Shown piece after piece: positions 1 to 6,749 of a DNA stretch of 6,768 bases. The stretch spans positions 1 through 6,768 of the forward strand of contig JAFRQN010000077.1 of NCBI GenBank assembly GCA_017428585.1, read 5' to 3'. Origin of the DNA: Bacteroidota bacterium (lineage in GTDB: Bacteria > Bacteroidota > Ignavibacteria > Kapaibacteriales > UBA2268). The translations under genes were made by a program, and so were the position numbers. The number at the start of each line of letters is the position of its first letter. Positions within the stretch are counted from its first letter, which is position 1. Below the pieces are notes generated by a model. That model was not told the DNA's origin and searched no databases. It worked only from the letters and a program-made list of their open reading frames with translations.

Positions 1-1
1 A

Positions 2-193
2 ATGGATAATGTAAGAAGCAGAATTTCTTCTAATCCTATTGAAATAAATGGTGAACGTGTATTTATTACTATAAGTGTTGGTATTTCTTCTGTTGCAAAA
101 GGTGATGACTTCAATACATTTACATCAAATACAACGCTTGCATTACAGCATGCTCAAAAACGTGGTGGAAATACAATACAAATATTCCAATAA
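2..193 (+). CDS. C-terminal end of a GGDEF-domain protein (partial)
   Basis: Only the last 63 codons are in the window. The frame is open to the left edge, so the Met at position 2 is probably internal and not the start. The visible part fits the end of a GGDEF (diguanylate cyclase) domain: an amphipathic segment, then NGERVFITISVGIS, which matches the conserved beta-strand 'hxhTxSxGIa', then a helix ending AQKRGGN at the place of the usual 'ALYxAKxxGRN'. In that last motif Tyr is replaced by Gln and GRN is GGN. The GGDEF signature itself lies upstream and cannot be checked, so it is not known whether the domain makes cyclic-di-GMP, binds GTP, or is degenerate. The protein ends right after the domain, which makes this a C-terminal GGDEF. 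It is convergent with the mlaD-like gene and ends 33 bases before a strong hairpin. Confidence 0.8.
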   Translation: MDNVRSRISSNPIEINGERVFITISVGISSVAKGDDFNTFTSNTTLALQHAQKRGGNTIQIFQ

Positions 194-226
194 TTGATAT
201 TAATAATTATTATTTATATTTTATAT

Positions 227-254
227 AAAAATAGCATCATTAGATGCTATTTTT
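227..254. terminator. bidirectional intrinsic terminator between convergent genes
   Basis: There is a perfect 12-bp inverted repeat (arms 227-238 and 243-254) with a 4-base loop, and the core of the stem is TAGCATC/GATGCTA. On the + strand the 3' arm runs into an unbroken T tract (251-257), ending transcripts of the GGDEF gene. On the - strand the A run at 227-231 becomes five U residues, so the same hairpin can end the S41-mlaF-mlaD operon, whose last stop codon is 28 bases away. Position, shape and U tracts agree. The + strand version looks the stronger of the two. Confidence 0.88.
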
Positions 255-282
255 TTTATTATATATTGTGCTTGATTATATT

Positions 283-1251
283 TTATTTAATTTTATCATC
301 ATCAGGTGGTTCTGTTAAGAACATATATGGAGATTCGTTTATAAGTCTTAATGTTTTTCTTAAATTTTTATTTGTTATAGATATTTCTTGAAGTAATGAA
401 TTAACTTCCATAAACGAAGATTCCACTCTATTGCTTATATTTTTAATAGCAAAATTAGTATTTTTTACTGTAGTATCATATCCAGCATATATTTTTTCTA
501 TTTGTTCAGCGATTTTTGCTTTTTCTAATTCTTTATTTAAATTATTGGTCAATTGATTAAGATGTTCTGCACTTTCTTTTAAGGATTCAACAGTTATTGT
601 TGCATCATTTATCATTGGTGAAGAATTAACTTTTTCTAAAACTTCTGTTAATATTTCTGTTGATTTATGCAGTTCTGATACAATTAAATATAAATCTTTA
701 TTATTTAAGAATTTATTAGTTCCTTCTAAAGTACCTGTTAATTCATCTGATATATTATACCATGATATTTTTCCTAATTCATCAATTATATTGCTTGCAG
801 CCAATGTTATTTCACCTATACTGGAAGTGGCTGATGGAATAACAGGGTAAGGTGTTTTAAAATTAATTTTTATGCCGTTGCCTGCTTTTTTATTTTTTAT
901 TTCATATAGTTGTAAAAATTTTCCACCTGCAAGTCCTGCCATTTCTAATTGTACTCCAATATCGTCTGTTATTTTTACGGTTTTATCTATTTTTAATATA
1001 ACTTGTACTAACTTGCCATCTGGTGCTACAGAAACATCATCTACAATACCGCAGGAAACACCTAAATACTTTATAGAAGAACCTGTTTCCAATCCCTGTA
1101 CAGATTCATTAAAGTAAGTTGTATAATAATCATATTCCTTAAAAAATTGAGTAGCCCCCATCCATAATATAAAACCTACTAATAGGGCAATACCGCTTAA
1201 TATGAATATACCTATTAAAAATGAATTGCTTAATTTTTTATTATTAGCCAT
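283..1251 (-). CDS. mlaD: MlaD-like MCE-domain protein of a phospholipid ABC transporter
   Basis: This 322-residue protein is a membrane-anchored lipid-binding subunit. Residues about 11-32 form a single hydrophobic helix near the N-terminus, followed by one MCE domain at about 38-117. The domain shows the family pattern VQGLETGSSIKYLG...GIVDDV (51-73) and a hydrophobic strand-turn region with AGLAGGKFL (105-113). From about 145 to 300 the protein is predicted helical, with many Leu/Ile/Asn and Lys/Glu heptad-like stretches, and could form the helical needle or channel seen beyond the MCE ring in relatives. The tail is short and acidic (PPDDDKIK). By family knowledge such proteins form hexamers in the periplasm that pass phospholipid between inner-membrane transporter and outer membrane. 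The ATG follows the mlaF-like stop by 15 bases, so the two are almost certainly cotranscribed. No clear Shine-Dalgarno is visible. The symbol is by family; a more distant MCE relative is possible. Confidence 0.9.
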   Translation of the reverse strand: MANNKKLSNSFLIGIFILSGIALLVGFILWMGATQFFKEYDYYTTYFNESVQGLETGSSIKYLGVSCGIVDDVSVAPDGKLVQVILKIDKTVKITDDIGVQLEMAGLAGGKFLQLYEIKNKKAGNGIKINFKTPYPVIPSATSSIGEITLAASNIIDELGKISWYNISDELTGTLEGTNKFLNNKDLYLIVSELHKSTEILTEVLEKVNSSPMINDATITVESLKESAEHLNQLTNNLNKELEKAKIAEQIEKIYAGYDTTVKNTNFAIKNISNRVESSFMEVNSLLQEISITNKNLRKTLRLINESPYMFLTEPPDDDKIK

Positions 1252-1266
1252 AATTATTTATGTTTT

Positions 1267-2028
1267 CTATTCTAATATTCTATTGAAAAAGTTATATACT
1301 TTTCTATTTTCTTTATAATTAATAAGTTCTGATAAATCACCTTCTGCTATTATTCCCTTTTTAGAAGAATCTAACATTATTATACGATGTGATATGGTTT
1401 TTATGCTTGCTAAGTCATGTGTTACTATTACCATCGTAGTTTTTAGCGCTGTATTTAGTTCTTTTATAAGGTTGTCTAATGAAGCAGAGGTTACTGGATC
1501 TAATCCAGAAGATGGTTCATCAAAAAACAAAATTTCAGGGTCTAAGGCCATTGCTCGTGCTAATGCAGCGCGTTTTTTCATTCCTCCGCTAATCTCTGAT
1601 GGTTTATAATTTTGAAACCCGCTTAATCCAACAAGAGATAATTTTAATTCAACAGCATCTTTTATTTGGTTGTTTGATAGATTTGTATATTTGCGTAATA
1701 TCAATTCTATATTTTCACCAATTGTCATTGAAGCAAATAATCCATTAAACTGAAATAATACTCCATTCCTTCGCATTATTTCTATTTTTTTTTCTTCGTT
1801 TAACTGGGTTATATCTGTTCCATTGATTAATACATTGCCTTCTGTCGGAGTTTCTAAGCCTATTAGTTGTTTTAATAGTGTACTTTTGCCACAGCCGCTG
1901 CCTCCAACAATGACAAATACTTCACCTTTATTTATATTAAAATTAATATTTTCAAGGATCAGACGATCACCATATTGAACTTTAAGATTTTTTACTTCTA
2001 TTATTTTTTGTTTTTCTTGCTGCATCAT
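1267..2028 (-). CDS. mlaF: MlaF-like ABC transporter ATP-binding protein
   Basis: This 253-residue ATPase subunit is complete. It shows Walker A GGSGCGKST (42-50), Q-loop Gln93 in LFQFNGLF, signature SGGMKKR (147-153) in place of the canonical LSGGQ, Walker B ILFFDE (166-171), D-loop SGLD (174-177) and switch His204 in THDL. SGGMKKRAALARA and the LFQ-x-GALF-like Q-loop region are characteristic of the MlaF/MCE-associated family. The C-terminal end (about 236-253, KENRKVYNFFNRILE) fits the short family extension ending in a phenylalanine-rich helix. The protein would energise lipid transport with MlaD and a permease. Translation starts at the TAATG overlap with the upstream protease gene, and the second codon is also ATG, so Met1 or Met2 may be used. 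No MlaE permease gene lies in the operon, so the membrane partner must be encoded elsewhere. Confidence 0.93.
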   Translation of the reverse strand: MMQQEKQKIIEVKNLKVQYGDRLILENINFNINKGEVFVIVGGSGCGKSTLLKQLIGLETPTEGNVLINGTDITQLNEEKKIEIMRRNGVLFQFNGLFASMTIGENIELILRKYTNLSNNQIKDAVELKLSLVGLSGFQNYKPSEISGGMKKRAALARAMALDPEILFFDEPSSGLDPVTSASLDNLIKELNTALKTTMVIVTHDLASIKTISHRIIMLDSSKKGIIAEGDLSELINYKENRKVYNFFNRILE

Positions 2029-3692
2029 TATTTAATTTTTAATATACTTTTATAATCATTGGATAAAAGTATATTATTAGATATTTCTATTATGTTCGTT
2101 GTAAAAAATAATTCTTTTGGTGCTGTATTAATATTAAAACGTGAATTATATTCAAATTCTAAAAATTTTTTTGCCTGTAAATGTGTACGTGTATTATTTA
2201 ATAATAAATTCCTAATATTCGTTATTATTGTATCTATATCTTTATTTATATTATTATCATTTTTATTATAAAAAGTTTCCTTAATTTTTATTAATTCTTG
2301 TATTTCTTTTATATTTTCTATATTTTTTTTGTCTGTAACATAATCAACAAATAAATTATATATGTTGTCTATATTATTTGCTTGATTATAATAATTAGAT
2401 GTATAAGTACTTATTGTTTCATAGTATAAATTACAAAAAGTAGAGAAAAAGTGATTGTTGTTTAATATAGAAATTATTTTCTCTTGTTCTTCATCTTTAT
2501 ATTCTATATCTGGTTCTATTCCTTTTTTATTCCTTACTATACGTTTATTTTTTGTATAATATGTTGTATTTTTTTCATTGGTGTCAATATGATTTGAAAA
2601 GTCAATTTTTTGTAATGTACGACCAGAAGGCGTATAGTATTTACTTGTAGTTAATTTTAATACGTTATTAGTTGATATGTTGAAAACTGATTGTACCAGT
2701 CCTTTTCCAAAAGAATTAGCACCGACAATTACTGCTCTATCTAAATCTTGAAAAATTCCTGCTAATATTTCACTTGCACTTGCACTATTTTCGTTGATTA
2801 ATACTATTAGAGGCAAAGCAGTATCCAAAGGTATGTAATTTGAGATAAATTCATTTGTTGAATTTTTATATCTGCCTTTTATAGTTAATAATTTTTCGTT
2901 TTGATTAGTGAAAAATTTAGCAATATTAACTGCTTCCTGCATTAAACCACCTGGATTGCTGCGTAAATCTATAATTAATCCTTGAAGATTATTATTACTT
3001 TCGGATTGTATATGATTAAAATGTTTATGGAATTCATCACTGCATCTATTAGCAAAAAAATCTATTTTTATATATCCTATATTGTTTTTTAATAATGCTG
3101 ATTCTGTAATTGATGGAACTTTTATTATATCTTCTTTTATTTGTATTTCTATTGTGTCTTGAATAATTGTACTGCTATCAATAGATGATTTATTACTAAG
3201 GGTACTAAATCTATTTCTTAAAACAACTAATGTGTTAAGTCCTTTTATTTTTTTTGTTTCTAATATCGAGTTATCTGTAATTTTATTTTGATTAAGTGAA
3301 TATAGTACATCGCCTATATGCAGATTAGCTAGATAAGCAGGACTGTCCTTTATTATTTTTGTTATTATGCATTTACGATTATGCATTGTAATAGTAAAAC
3401 CAAAACCAGTATAATCACCATTCTGTATCAATTCTATATCATCTATTTGATTTTCATGTATATAAACTGAATATGGATCAAGAGAATTTAGCATGCCGTC
3501 TATACTGTTTTTTAGCAGCGTATCTATTGAAACATCATCTATATAATAGTTTAATATAGATTTTACCGCATTTCCATAAGTAGTAAATGCTTGATCAATT
3601 CTATATTGATTATTTGTTTCCCAAGCAGCGCTTGTAAGGAGTAGAAATAATCCTAATAGAAAAAAGATTGTACTGATTTTCTTTAAATGCAT
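2028..3692 (-). CDS. S41-family C-terminal processing protease with PDZ domain and long C-terminal tail
   Basis: This 554-residue serine protease is of the CtpA/Prc type. Residues 1-23 form a signal sequence: Lys4-Lys5, a hydrophobic core at 8-20, and a plausible signal peptidase I site at SAA|W (21-24). It is therefore exported, periplasmic or anchored. A helical segment (30-75, ending DPYSVYI) precedes a PDZ domain (about 85-165, starting near YTGFGFTI, with SPAYLANLHIGDVL). The peptidase core follows (about 195-400), with GLIIDLRSNPGGL (238-250), the nucleophile Ser305 in NENSASASEIL, Lys330 in SFGKG and Gln334. The Ser-Lys spacing of 25 equals that in plant CtpA, so it should be active. 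Residues 401-554 are an Asn/Ile/Tyr-rich extension not found in short CtpA proteins; similar-length tails occur in Bacteroidota S41 proteins. It is the first gene of the operon, with its stop overlapping the mlaF start. It could process envelope proteins, perhaps including the MCE system (inference). Confidence 0.92.
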   Translation of the reverse strand: MHLKKISTIFFLLGLFLLLTSAAWETNNQYRIDQAFTTYGNAVKSILNYYIDDVSIDTLLKNSIDGMLNSLDPYSVYIHENQIDDIELIQNGDYTGFGFTITMHNRKCIITKIIKDSPAYLANLHIGDVLYSLNQNKITDNSILETKKIKGLNTLVVLRNRFSTLSNKSSIDSSTIIQDTIEIQIKEDIIKVPSITESALLKNNIGYIKIDFFANRCSDEFHKHFNHIQSESNNNLQGLIIDLRSNPGGLMQEAVNIAKFFTNQNEKLLTIKGRYKNSTNEFISNYIPLDTALPLIVLINENSASASEILAGIFQDLDRAVIVGANSFGKGLVQSVFNISTNNVLKLTTSKYYTPSGRTLQKIDFSNHIDTNEKNTTYYTKNKRIVRNKKGIEPDIEYKDEEQEKIISILNNNHFFSTFCNLYYETISTYTSNYYNQANNIDNIYNLFVDYVTDKKNIENIKEIQELIKIKETFYNKNDNNINKDIDTIITNIRNLLLNNTRTHLQAKKFLEFEYNSRFNINTAPKELFFTTNIIEISNNILLSNDYKSILKIK

Positions 3693-3705
3693 AATGGTAG
3701 TAATA

Positions 3706-3711
3706 ATTATA
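3706..3711 (-). promoter_or_regulatory. possible -10 box for the S41-mlaF-mlaD operon
   Basis: A perfect TATAAT reads leftward here, which would place the transcript start around 3699, only a few bases before the protease ATG at 3692. No good -35 box lies at the right distance (CCATAT at 17 bases). A second possibility further upstream is TTAACA (3789-3784) with TATTAA (3766-3761), spacer 17, which would put the hairpin at 3721-3760 inside the 5' leader. Chance matches are common in DNA this rich in A and T. Confidence 0.25.
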
Positions 3712-3720
3712 TGTATTAAA

Positions 3721-3760
3721 TAAAATAGATATGGCCAGTTTAACTGACCATTCTATTTTA
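3721..3760 (-). terminator. hairpin after pepT, probable intrinsic terminator
   Basis: Arms 3721-3739 and 3743-3760 pair as a 9-bp outer stem (TAAAATAGA/TCTATTTTA), a one-base bulge at 3730, and an inner stem around ATGGYCAGT with a 3-base loop. Position 3735 against 3747 is a C-A mismatch in + strand RNA but a G-U pair in - strand RNA, so the hairpin is better formed leftward. It begins 38 bases beyond the pepT stop and is followed on that strand by a U-rich run broken by A (UAUUUUAUUUAA). It would insulate pepT from the S41 operon. The 21-bp inner palindrome (3731-3751) could instead be an operator or a 5' leader structure of the S41 transcript. Confidence 0.6.
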
Positions 3761-3797
3761 TTAATAACTTGTTATGTTGTAATTGTTAATTATTTAA

Positions 3798-5030
3798 TTA
3801 TTTATTAGCCCAAATTTGAACTAAATTAACTAAAGTTTCAACTGTTTTTTCTAATGCGTTAATAGAAACCCATTCTGTTCTTGAGTGGAAATTTTGACCG
3901 CCTGTATAGATATTTGGAGTAGGGAGACCCATTTCTGTTAATTTTGAACCATCTGTACCGCCTCTAATTGGAGACCAGTAAGGGCTGACACCAGCTTTTT
4001 CTGCTGCTTCCCATAAATAATCGCATCCGTATGGATTTTCTGCTAAACTATCATACATATTTCTGTATTGAGTCTTTATTTCCAATTCTATTTTTGCTTT
4101 TGGATATATAGCTTGAACTTCAGCAATTATACTTTCTAAAATTTCTTTTTGAAGAGTAAGACCTTCTGTCTTAAAATCTCTTAATATAAATTTTATCTGT
4201 GATTTTAATACACTGCCTTCTGCTGCTATTGGATGGATAAAAGGTTTATATCCGTCAGTAGTTTCTGGCGCCATATATTTTGGAAGACGGGCAAGAATGT
4301 CACCCATAATTCTTACAGAGTTTATCATTATATTTTTTGCGCTTCCTGGATGAATATCACGGCCAGTTATTGTTATTGTTGCAGCATCTGCACTAAATGT
4401 TTCCTTATTTAATTCACCTGGCATATCTCCATCAATTGTATATGCATATTCACAGTTGAATTTCTTTAAATCAAAACAACTTGTGCCGCGTCCAATTTCT
4501 TCATCTGGAGTGAAGCCTATACGAATATTGCCATGAGGTATTTCTGGATGTTCCTTTAATGTTTGAACTAATTGCATTATTGATGCAACACCTGATTTAT
4601 CATCAGAACCAAGTAAAGTAGTACCATCTGTTGTAACTATAGTATGGCCAATACATTTTTCTAAATTTGGGTTTTCTGACATTTTTATAACAATACTTTT
4701 ATCACCAGGCAATACTATATCACCGCCTTGATAATTTTTTATTACTTGTGGCTTTACATCTTTGCCGCTAACATCAGGAGCTGTATCTAAGTGTGCTAAA
4801 AAACCAATTTGAGGAACTTTTTTATTTGGTAAATTTGATGGTATAGTTGCAAATACATAACAATGTTCATCTAAATTTACATCTTGTATGCCAAGTGCTT
4901 TTAATTCTTCGACTAATAATTTTGCTAAGTCAAATTGTTTCTTTGTACTTGGTGTTTCTTCGCATTCTTCATTAGATTGCGTATCAATTTTTACATAACG
5001 TAAAAGTTTGTCTAAAACTGTTTCTGACAT
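3798..5030 (-). CDS. pepT: peptidase T (tripeptide aminopeptidase, M20B)
   Basis: At 410 residues this is close to the 408 of E. coli PepT. The enzyme is a cytoplasmic di-zinc aminopeptidase that removes the N-terminal residue from tripeptides. All family residues are present with consistent offsets from E. coli: His80 and Asp82 in AHLDTAPD, Asp143 in LLGSDDKSG, the catalytic Glu177 and zinc-binding Glu178 in PDEEIGRG, Asp200 in YTIDGD, His227 in RDIHPGS (dimerisation or lid domain, about 211-325) and His382 in GQNFHSRTEW. RGGTDGS (357-363) and NIYTGG (373-378) also match PepT closely. The ATG at 5030 gives the usual N-terminus (MSETVLDKLLRYVKIDTQS), but no Shine-Dalgarno is visible. It is transcribed alone, divergently from the M20 dipeptidase gene, and followed by a hairpin. 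The assignment is secure. Confidence 0.97.
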   Translation of the reverse strand: MSETVLDKLLRYVKIDTQSNEECEETPSTKKQFDLAKLLVEELKALGIQDVNLDEHCYVFATIPSNLPNKKVPQIGFLAHLDTAPDVSGKDVKPQVIKNYQGGDIVLPGDKSIVIKMSENPNLEKCIGHTIVTTDGTTLLGSDDKSGVASIMQLVQTLKEHPEIPHGNIRIGFTPDEEIGRGTSCFDLKKFNCEYAYTIDGDMPGELNKETFSADAATITITGRDIHPGSAKNIMINSVRIMGDILARLPKYMAPETTDGYKPFIHPIAAEGSVLKSQIKFILRDFKTEGLTLQKEILESIIAEVQAIYPKAKIELEIKTQYRNMYDSLAENPYGCDYLWEAAEKAGVSPYWSPIRGGTDGSKLTEMGLPTPNIYTGGQNFHSRTEWVSINALEKTVETLVNLVQIWANK

Positions 5031-5114
5031 AATTTTTTGCTTTTATTGTTTAAAATTATTTATTTAATTATTTGTTTTTGCAAATCATGTAAATACCAGT
5101 AGTTATCTATTGAT

Positions 5115-5120
5115 ATTATA
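5115..5120 (-). promoter_or_regulatory. candidate -10 box of the pepT promoter
   Basis: A perfect TATAAT on the - strand would start a transcript near 5108 and leave a leader of roughly 78 bases before the pepT ATG. The matching -35 position (5143-5138) reads ATAATA, which is poor. The region is AT-rich enough for such hexamers to arise by chance. Confidence 0.3.
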
Positions 5121-5133
5121 CTACTATTAAAAA

Positions 5134-5158
5134 ATAATATTATATATTATAATATTAT
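5134..5158. repeat. all-AT 25-bp inverted repeat between the divergent promoters
   Basis: Two perfect 11-base arms (5134-5144 and 5148-5158, ATAATATTATA and its complement) flank a 3-base spacer. It lies between the candidate promoters of pepT and the M20 dipeptidase. It contains no G or C, so composition alone could produce it. A shared operator site or a cruciform-prone element is possible but unsupported by any known motif. Confidence 0.4.
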
Positions 5159-5241
5159 ACAAATATACTATTTATTTTTTAAATAATATTGCTTAGTTTT
5201 TTACATATTTTGAATATATTTAATTAAATACTTATTGTAAT

Positions 5242-5271
5242 TTGCTTTATTAATTATTGTTTTTTTATAAT
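5242..5271 (+). promoter_or_regulatory. candidate promoter of the M20 dipeptidase gene
   Basis: TATAAT (5266-5271) is a perfect -10 box, preceded at an 18-base spacing by TTGCTT (5242-5247), a partial -35 match. Transcription would start near 5278, giving a leader of about 68 bases. An alternative is TTGATA (5110-5115) with AATAAT (5133-5138), spacer 17, which has a better -35 but a leader of about 200 bases. Confidence 0.35.
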
Positions 5272-5345
5272 AATTTCATAAATTTTTGTTATATTACATA
5301 TTATATTTTATCAAAATAGTATTAATAAATAAAAAGTAAAGAATT

Positions 5346-6749
5346 ATGGAAAAAATATTAAATTATATCGATTCTAAAAAAGATGAGCATCTTGCTCAAC
5401 TTATTGAATTTTTGAAATTTCCAAGTATAAGTAGTGATTCTAATTATATTAATGGAATGAAAGATTGTGCTAATTGGTTAGTAGAACAGATTAAAAGCAT
5501 TGGCTTTAAGAATGTTGGTACTCGTAAAAATGTTGCAACAATAAAACAAGATGATGGTACAATCATTGAACGAGAAGGACATCCTATTGTTTATGGTGAA
5601 TGGTTGGAAGCTGGTCCTGATGCTAAAACTATTCTTGTTTATGGACACTATGATGTACAACCTGTAGATCCTATTAATCTTTGGCATTCAAAACCGTTTG
5701 AACCTGAAATAAGAGATGGACGTCTTTATGGAAGAGGTACAGCTGATGATAAAGGTCAGTTATTCTGCCATATTAAATCTTTAGAAGCATATATGAAGGT
5801 TTATGGTAAATTACCTGTAAATGTAAAATTATTATTTGAAGGTGAAGAAGAAGCAGAGAGTTCATTGGATGAATTTATTGCAAAGAATCAAGACTTGTTA
5901 AAATGTGATTATGTAGTTATTTCTGATACAGAATGGTTTGCAGAAGGTGTGCCTTCTATATGTTATGGATTAAGAGGAATTGCTTATGTAGAAGTAAAAG
6001 TTACAGGTCAAAACCGTGATTTACATTCTGGTACTTTTGGCGGTGCTGTAGATAATCCATTGCAAGTATTGGCATGGATGATAACTCAATTAAAAGATAA
6101 ATATGGAAGAGTTACTGTTCCAGAATTTTATGATGATGTAGTACCTCTAACAGAAGAAGAACGCAAAGAATTTGCAAAATTGCCATTTGATGATGAAGAA
6201 TATAGAAAAGATTTGGAAGTTGGTGCTTTAAGTGGAGAAATTGGTTATACAACATTAGAACGTGTTTGGTGTCGTCCTTCTTTAGATGTACATGGTATAA
6301 TAGGTGGTTATACTGGTGAAGGTGCAAAAACTGTTATTTCTACAACAGCAAGTGCAAAAATTTCTACGAGATTGGTGCCACATCAAAATCCTGAAAAAAT
6401 ATCAAGAGATTTAGCTAATTATTTGCGTAAAATAGCACCACCTACAGTTAAAGTAGAAGTTACTGAACTTCATTATGGTTCACCTGTTTTATTAGATATG
6501 AAAGGTAAAGGAATAACTGCTGCAATAGATGCTTTAAAAGAAGCTTTTGGAAAAGAAGTGGTATTTATGCGTGAAGGTGGATCTATTCCTATAGTTTCTG
6601 TATTTAAGGAAGTGTTAAAAGCTCCTTCTGTTTTAATGGGATTAGGATTGCCAAAAGATAATATTCATTCACCTAATGAATCATTAAAATTAGAAAATTT
6701 CTTTGGTGGAATTCGTGCTTCTGCCTTATTCTTTAATAATATGAAATAG
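5346..6749 (+). CDS. M20-family dipeptidase (CNDP-like metallopeptidase)
   Basis: This 467-residue protein resembles the cytosolic non-specific dipeptidase/carnosinase branch of M20. Those enzymes use two metal ions (zinc or manganese) to cleave dipeptides in the cytoplasm. Visible key residues are His101 and Asp103 in YGHYDVQP, bridging Asp134 in GTADDKGQ, catalytic Glu168 and metal-binding Glu169 in FEGEEEAE, Asp194 in ISDTEW, His227 in DLHSGTFGG (lid domain, about 211-375), Arg342 in STRLVPHQ, and His441 in NIHSPNE. The REGGSIPI motif (409-416) also fits. Positions run within about two residues of human CNDP2, so the fold is full length and probably active. The ATG at 5346 follows an A-rich leader (AAAAAGTAAAGAATT) without a true Shine-Dalgarno. 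The stop TAG is followed in frame by TGA (tandem stops). Its divergent neighbour pepT suggests a joint role in finishing peptide breakdown to amino acids. Exact substrate cannot be read from sequence. Confidence 0.95.
   Translation: MEKILNYIDSKKDEHLAQLIEFLKFPSISSDSNYINGMKDCANWLVEQIKSIGFKNVGTRKNVATIKQDDGTIIEREGHPIVYGEWLEAGPDAKTILVYGHYDVQPVDPINLWHSKPFEPEIRDGRLYGRGTADDKGQLFCHIKSLEAYMKVYGKLPVNVKLLFEGEEEAESSLDEFIAKNQDLLKCDYVVISDTEWFAEGVPSICYGLRGIAYVEVKVTGQNRDLHSGTFGGAVDNPLQVLAWMITQLKDKYGRVTVPEFYDDVVPLTEEERKEFAKLPFDDEEYRKDLEVGALSGEIGYTTLERVWCRPSLDVHGIIGGYTGEGAKTVISTTASAKISTRLVPHQNPEKISRDLANYLRKIAPPTVKVEVTELHYGSPVLLDMKGKGITAAIDALKEAFGKEVVFMREGGSIPIVSVFKEVLKAPSVLMGLGLPKDNIHSPNESLKLENFFGGIRASALFFNNMK

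Larger units (their letters stand above)
5031..5345. other. divergent intergenic region, extremely AT-rich, no gene
   Basis: This 315-base gap separates pepT (-) from the M20 dipeptidase gene (+) and is almost entirely A and T. No open frame, RNA gene or riboswitch-like structure is recognisable. It must hold both promoters; the best candidates are listed separately. It also holds an all-AT palindrome at 5134-5158 lying between them. The length leaves room for regulator binding, but no known operator was recognised. Confidence 0.7.

Noticed and set aside
194..391. 65-residue + strand open frame after the GGDEF gene
   Set aside because: It runs through the terminator hairpin and into the antisense of the mlaD-like gene; the predicted peptide is low-complexity Ile/Tyr/Phe with no family resemblance.
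872..1117. 81-residue + strand open frame
   Set aside because: It is antisense to the well-supported MCE domain coding region and has no recognisable domain.
1394..1609. 71-residue + strand open frame
   Set aside because: It is antisense to the Walker B and signature region of the ATPase, whose conservation explains the open frame.
2059..2271. 70-residue + strand hydrophobic open frame
   Set aside because: It looks like a small membrane protein but is fully antisense to the S41 C-terminal tail; hydrophobicity arises from complementing AT-rich Asn/Lys codons.
5031..5345. Possible replication origin or DnaA-box cluster in the very AT-rich gap
   Set aside because: No TTATCCACA-like boxes were seen, and the flanking genes are peptidases; AT richness alone is normal for promoters in this genome.
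5478..5687. 69-residue - strand open frame
   Set aside because: It is the reverse complement of the M20 dipeptidase catalytic region, with no independent start signals or homology.
6112..6327. 71-residue - strand His/Leu-rich open frame
   Set aside because: It is the reverse of the dipeptidase lid-domain coding sequence; the odd His/Leu/Gln composition is typical of a shadow frame.
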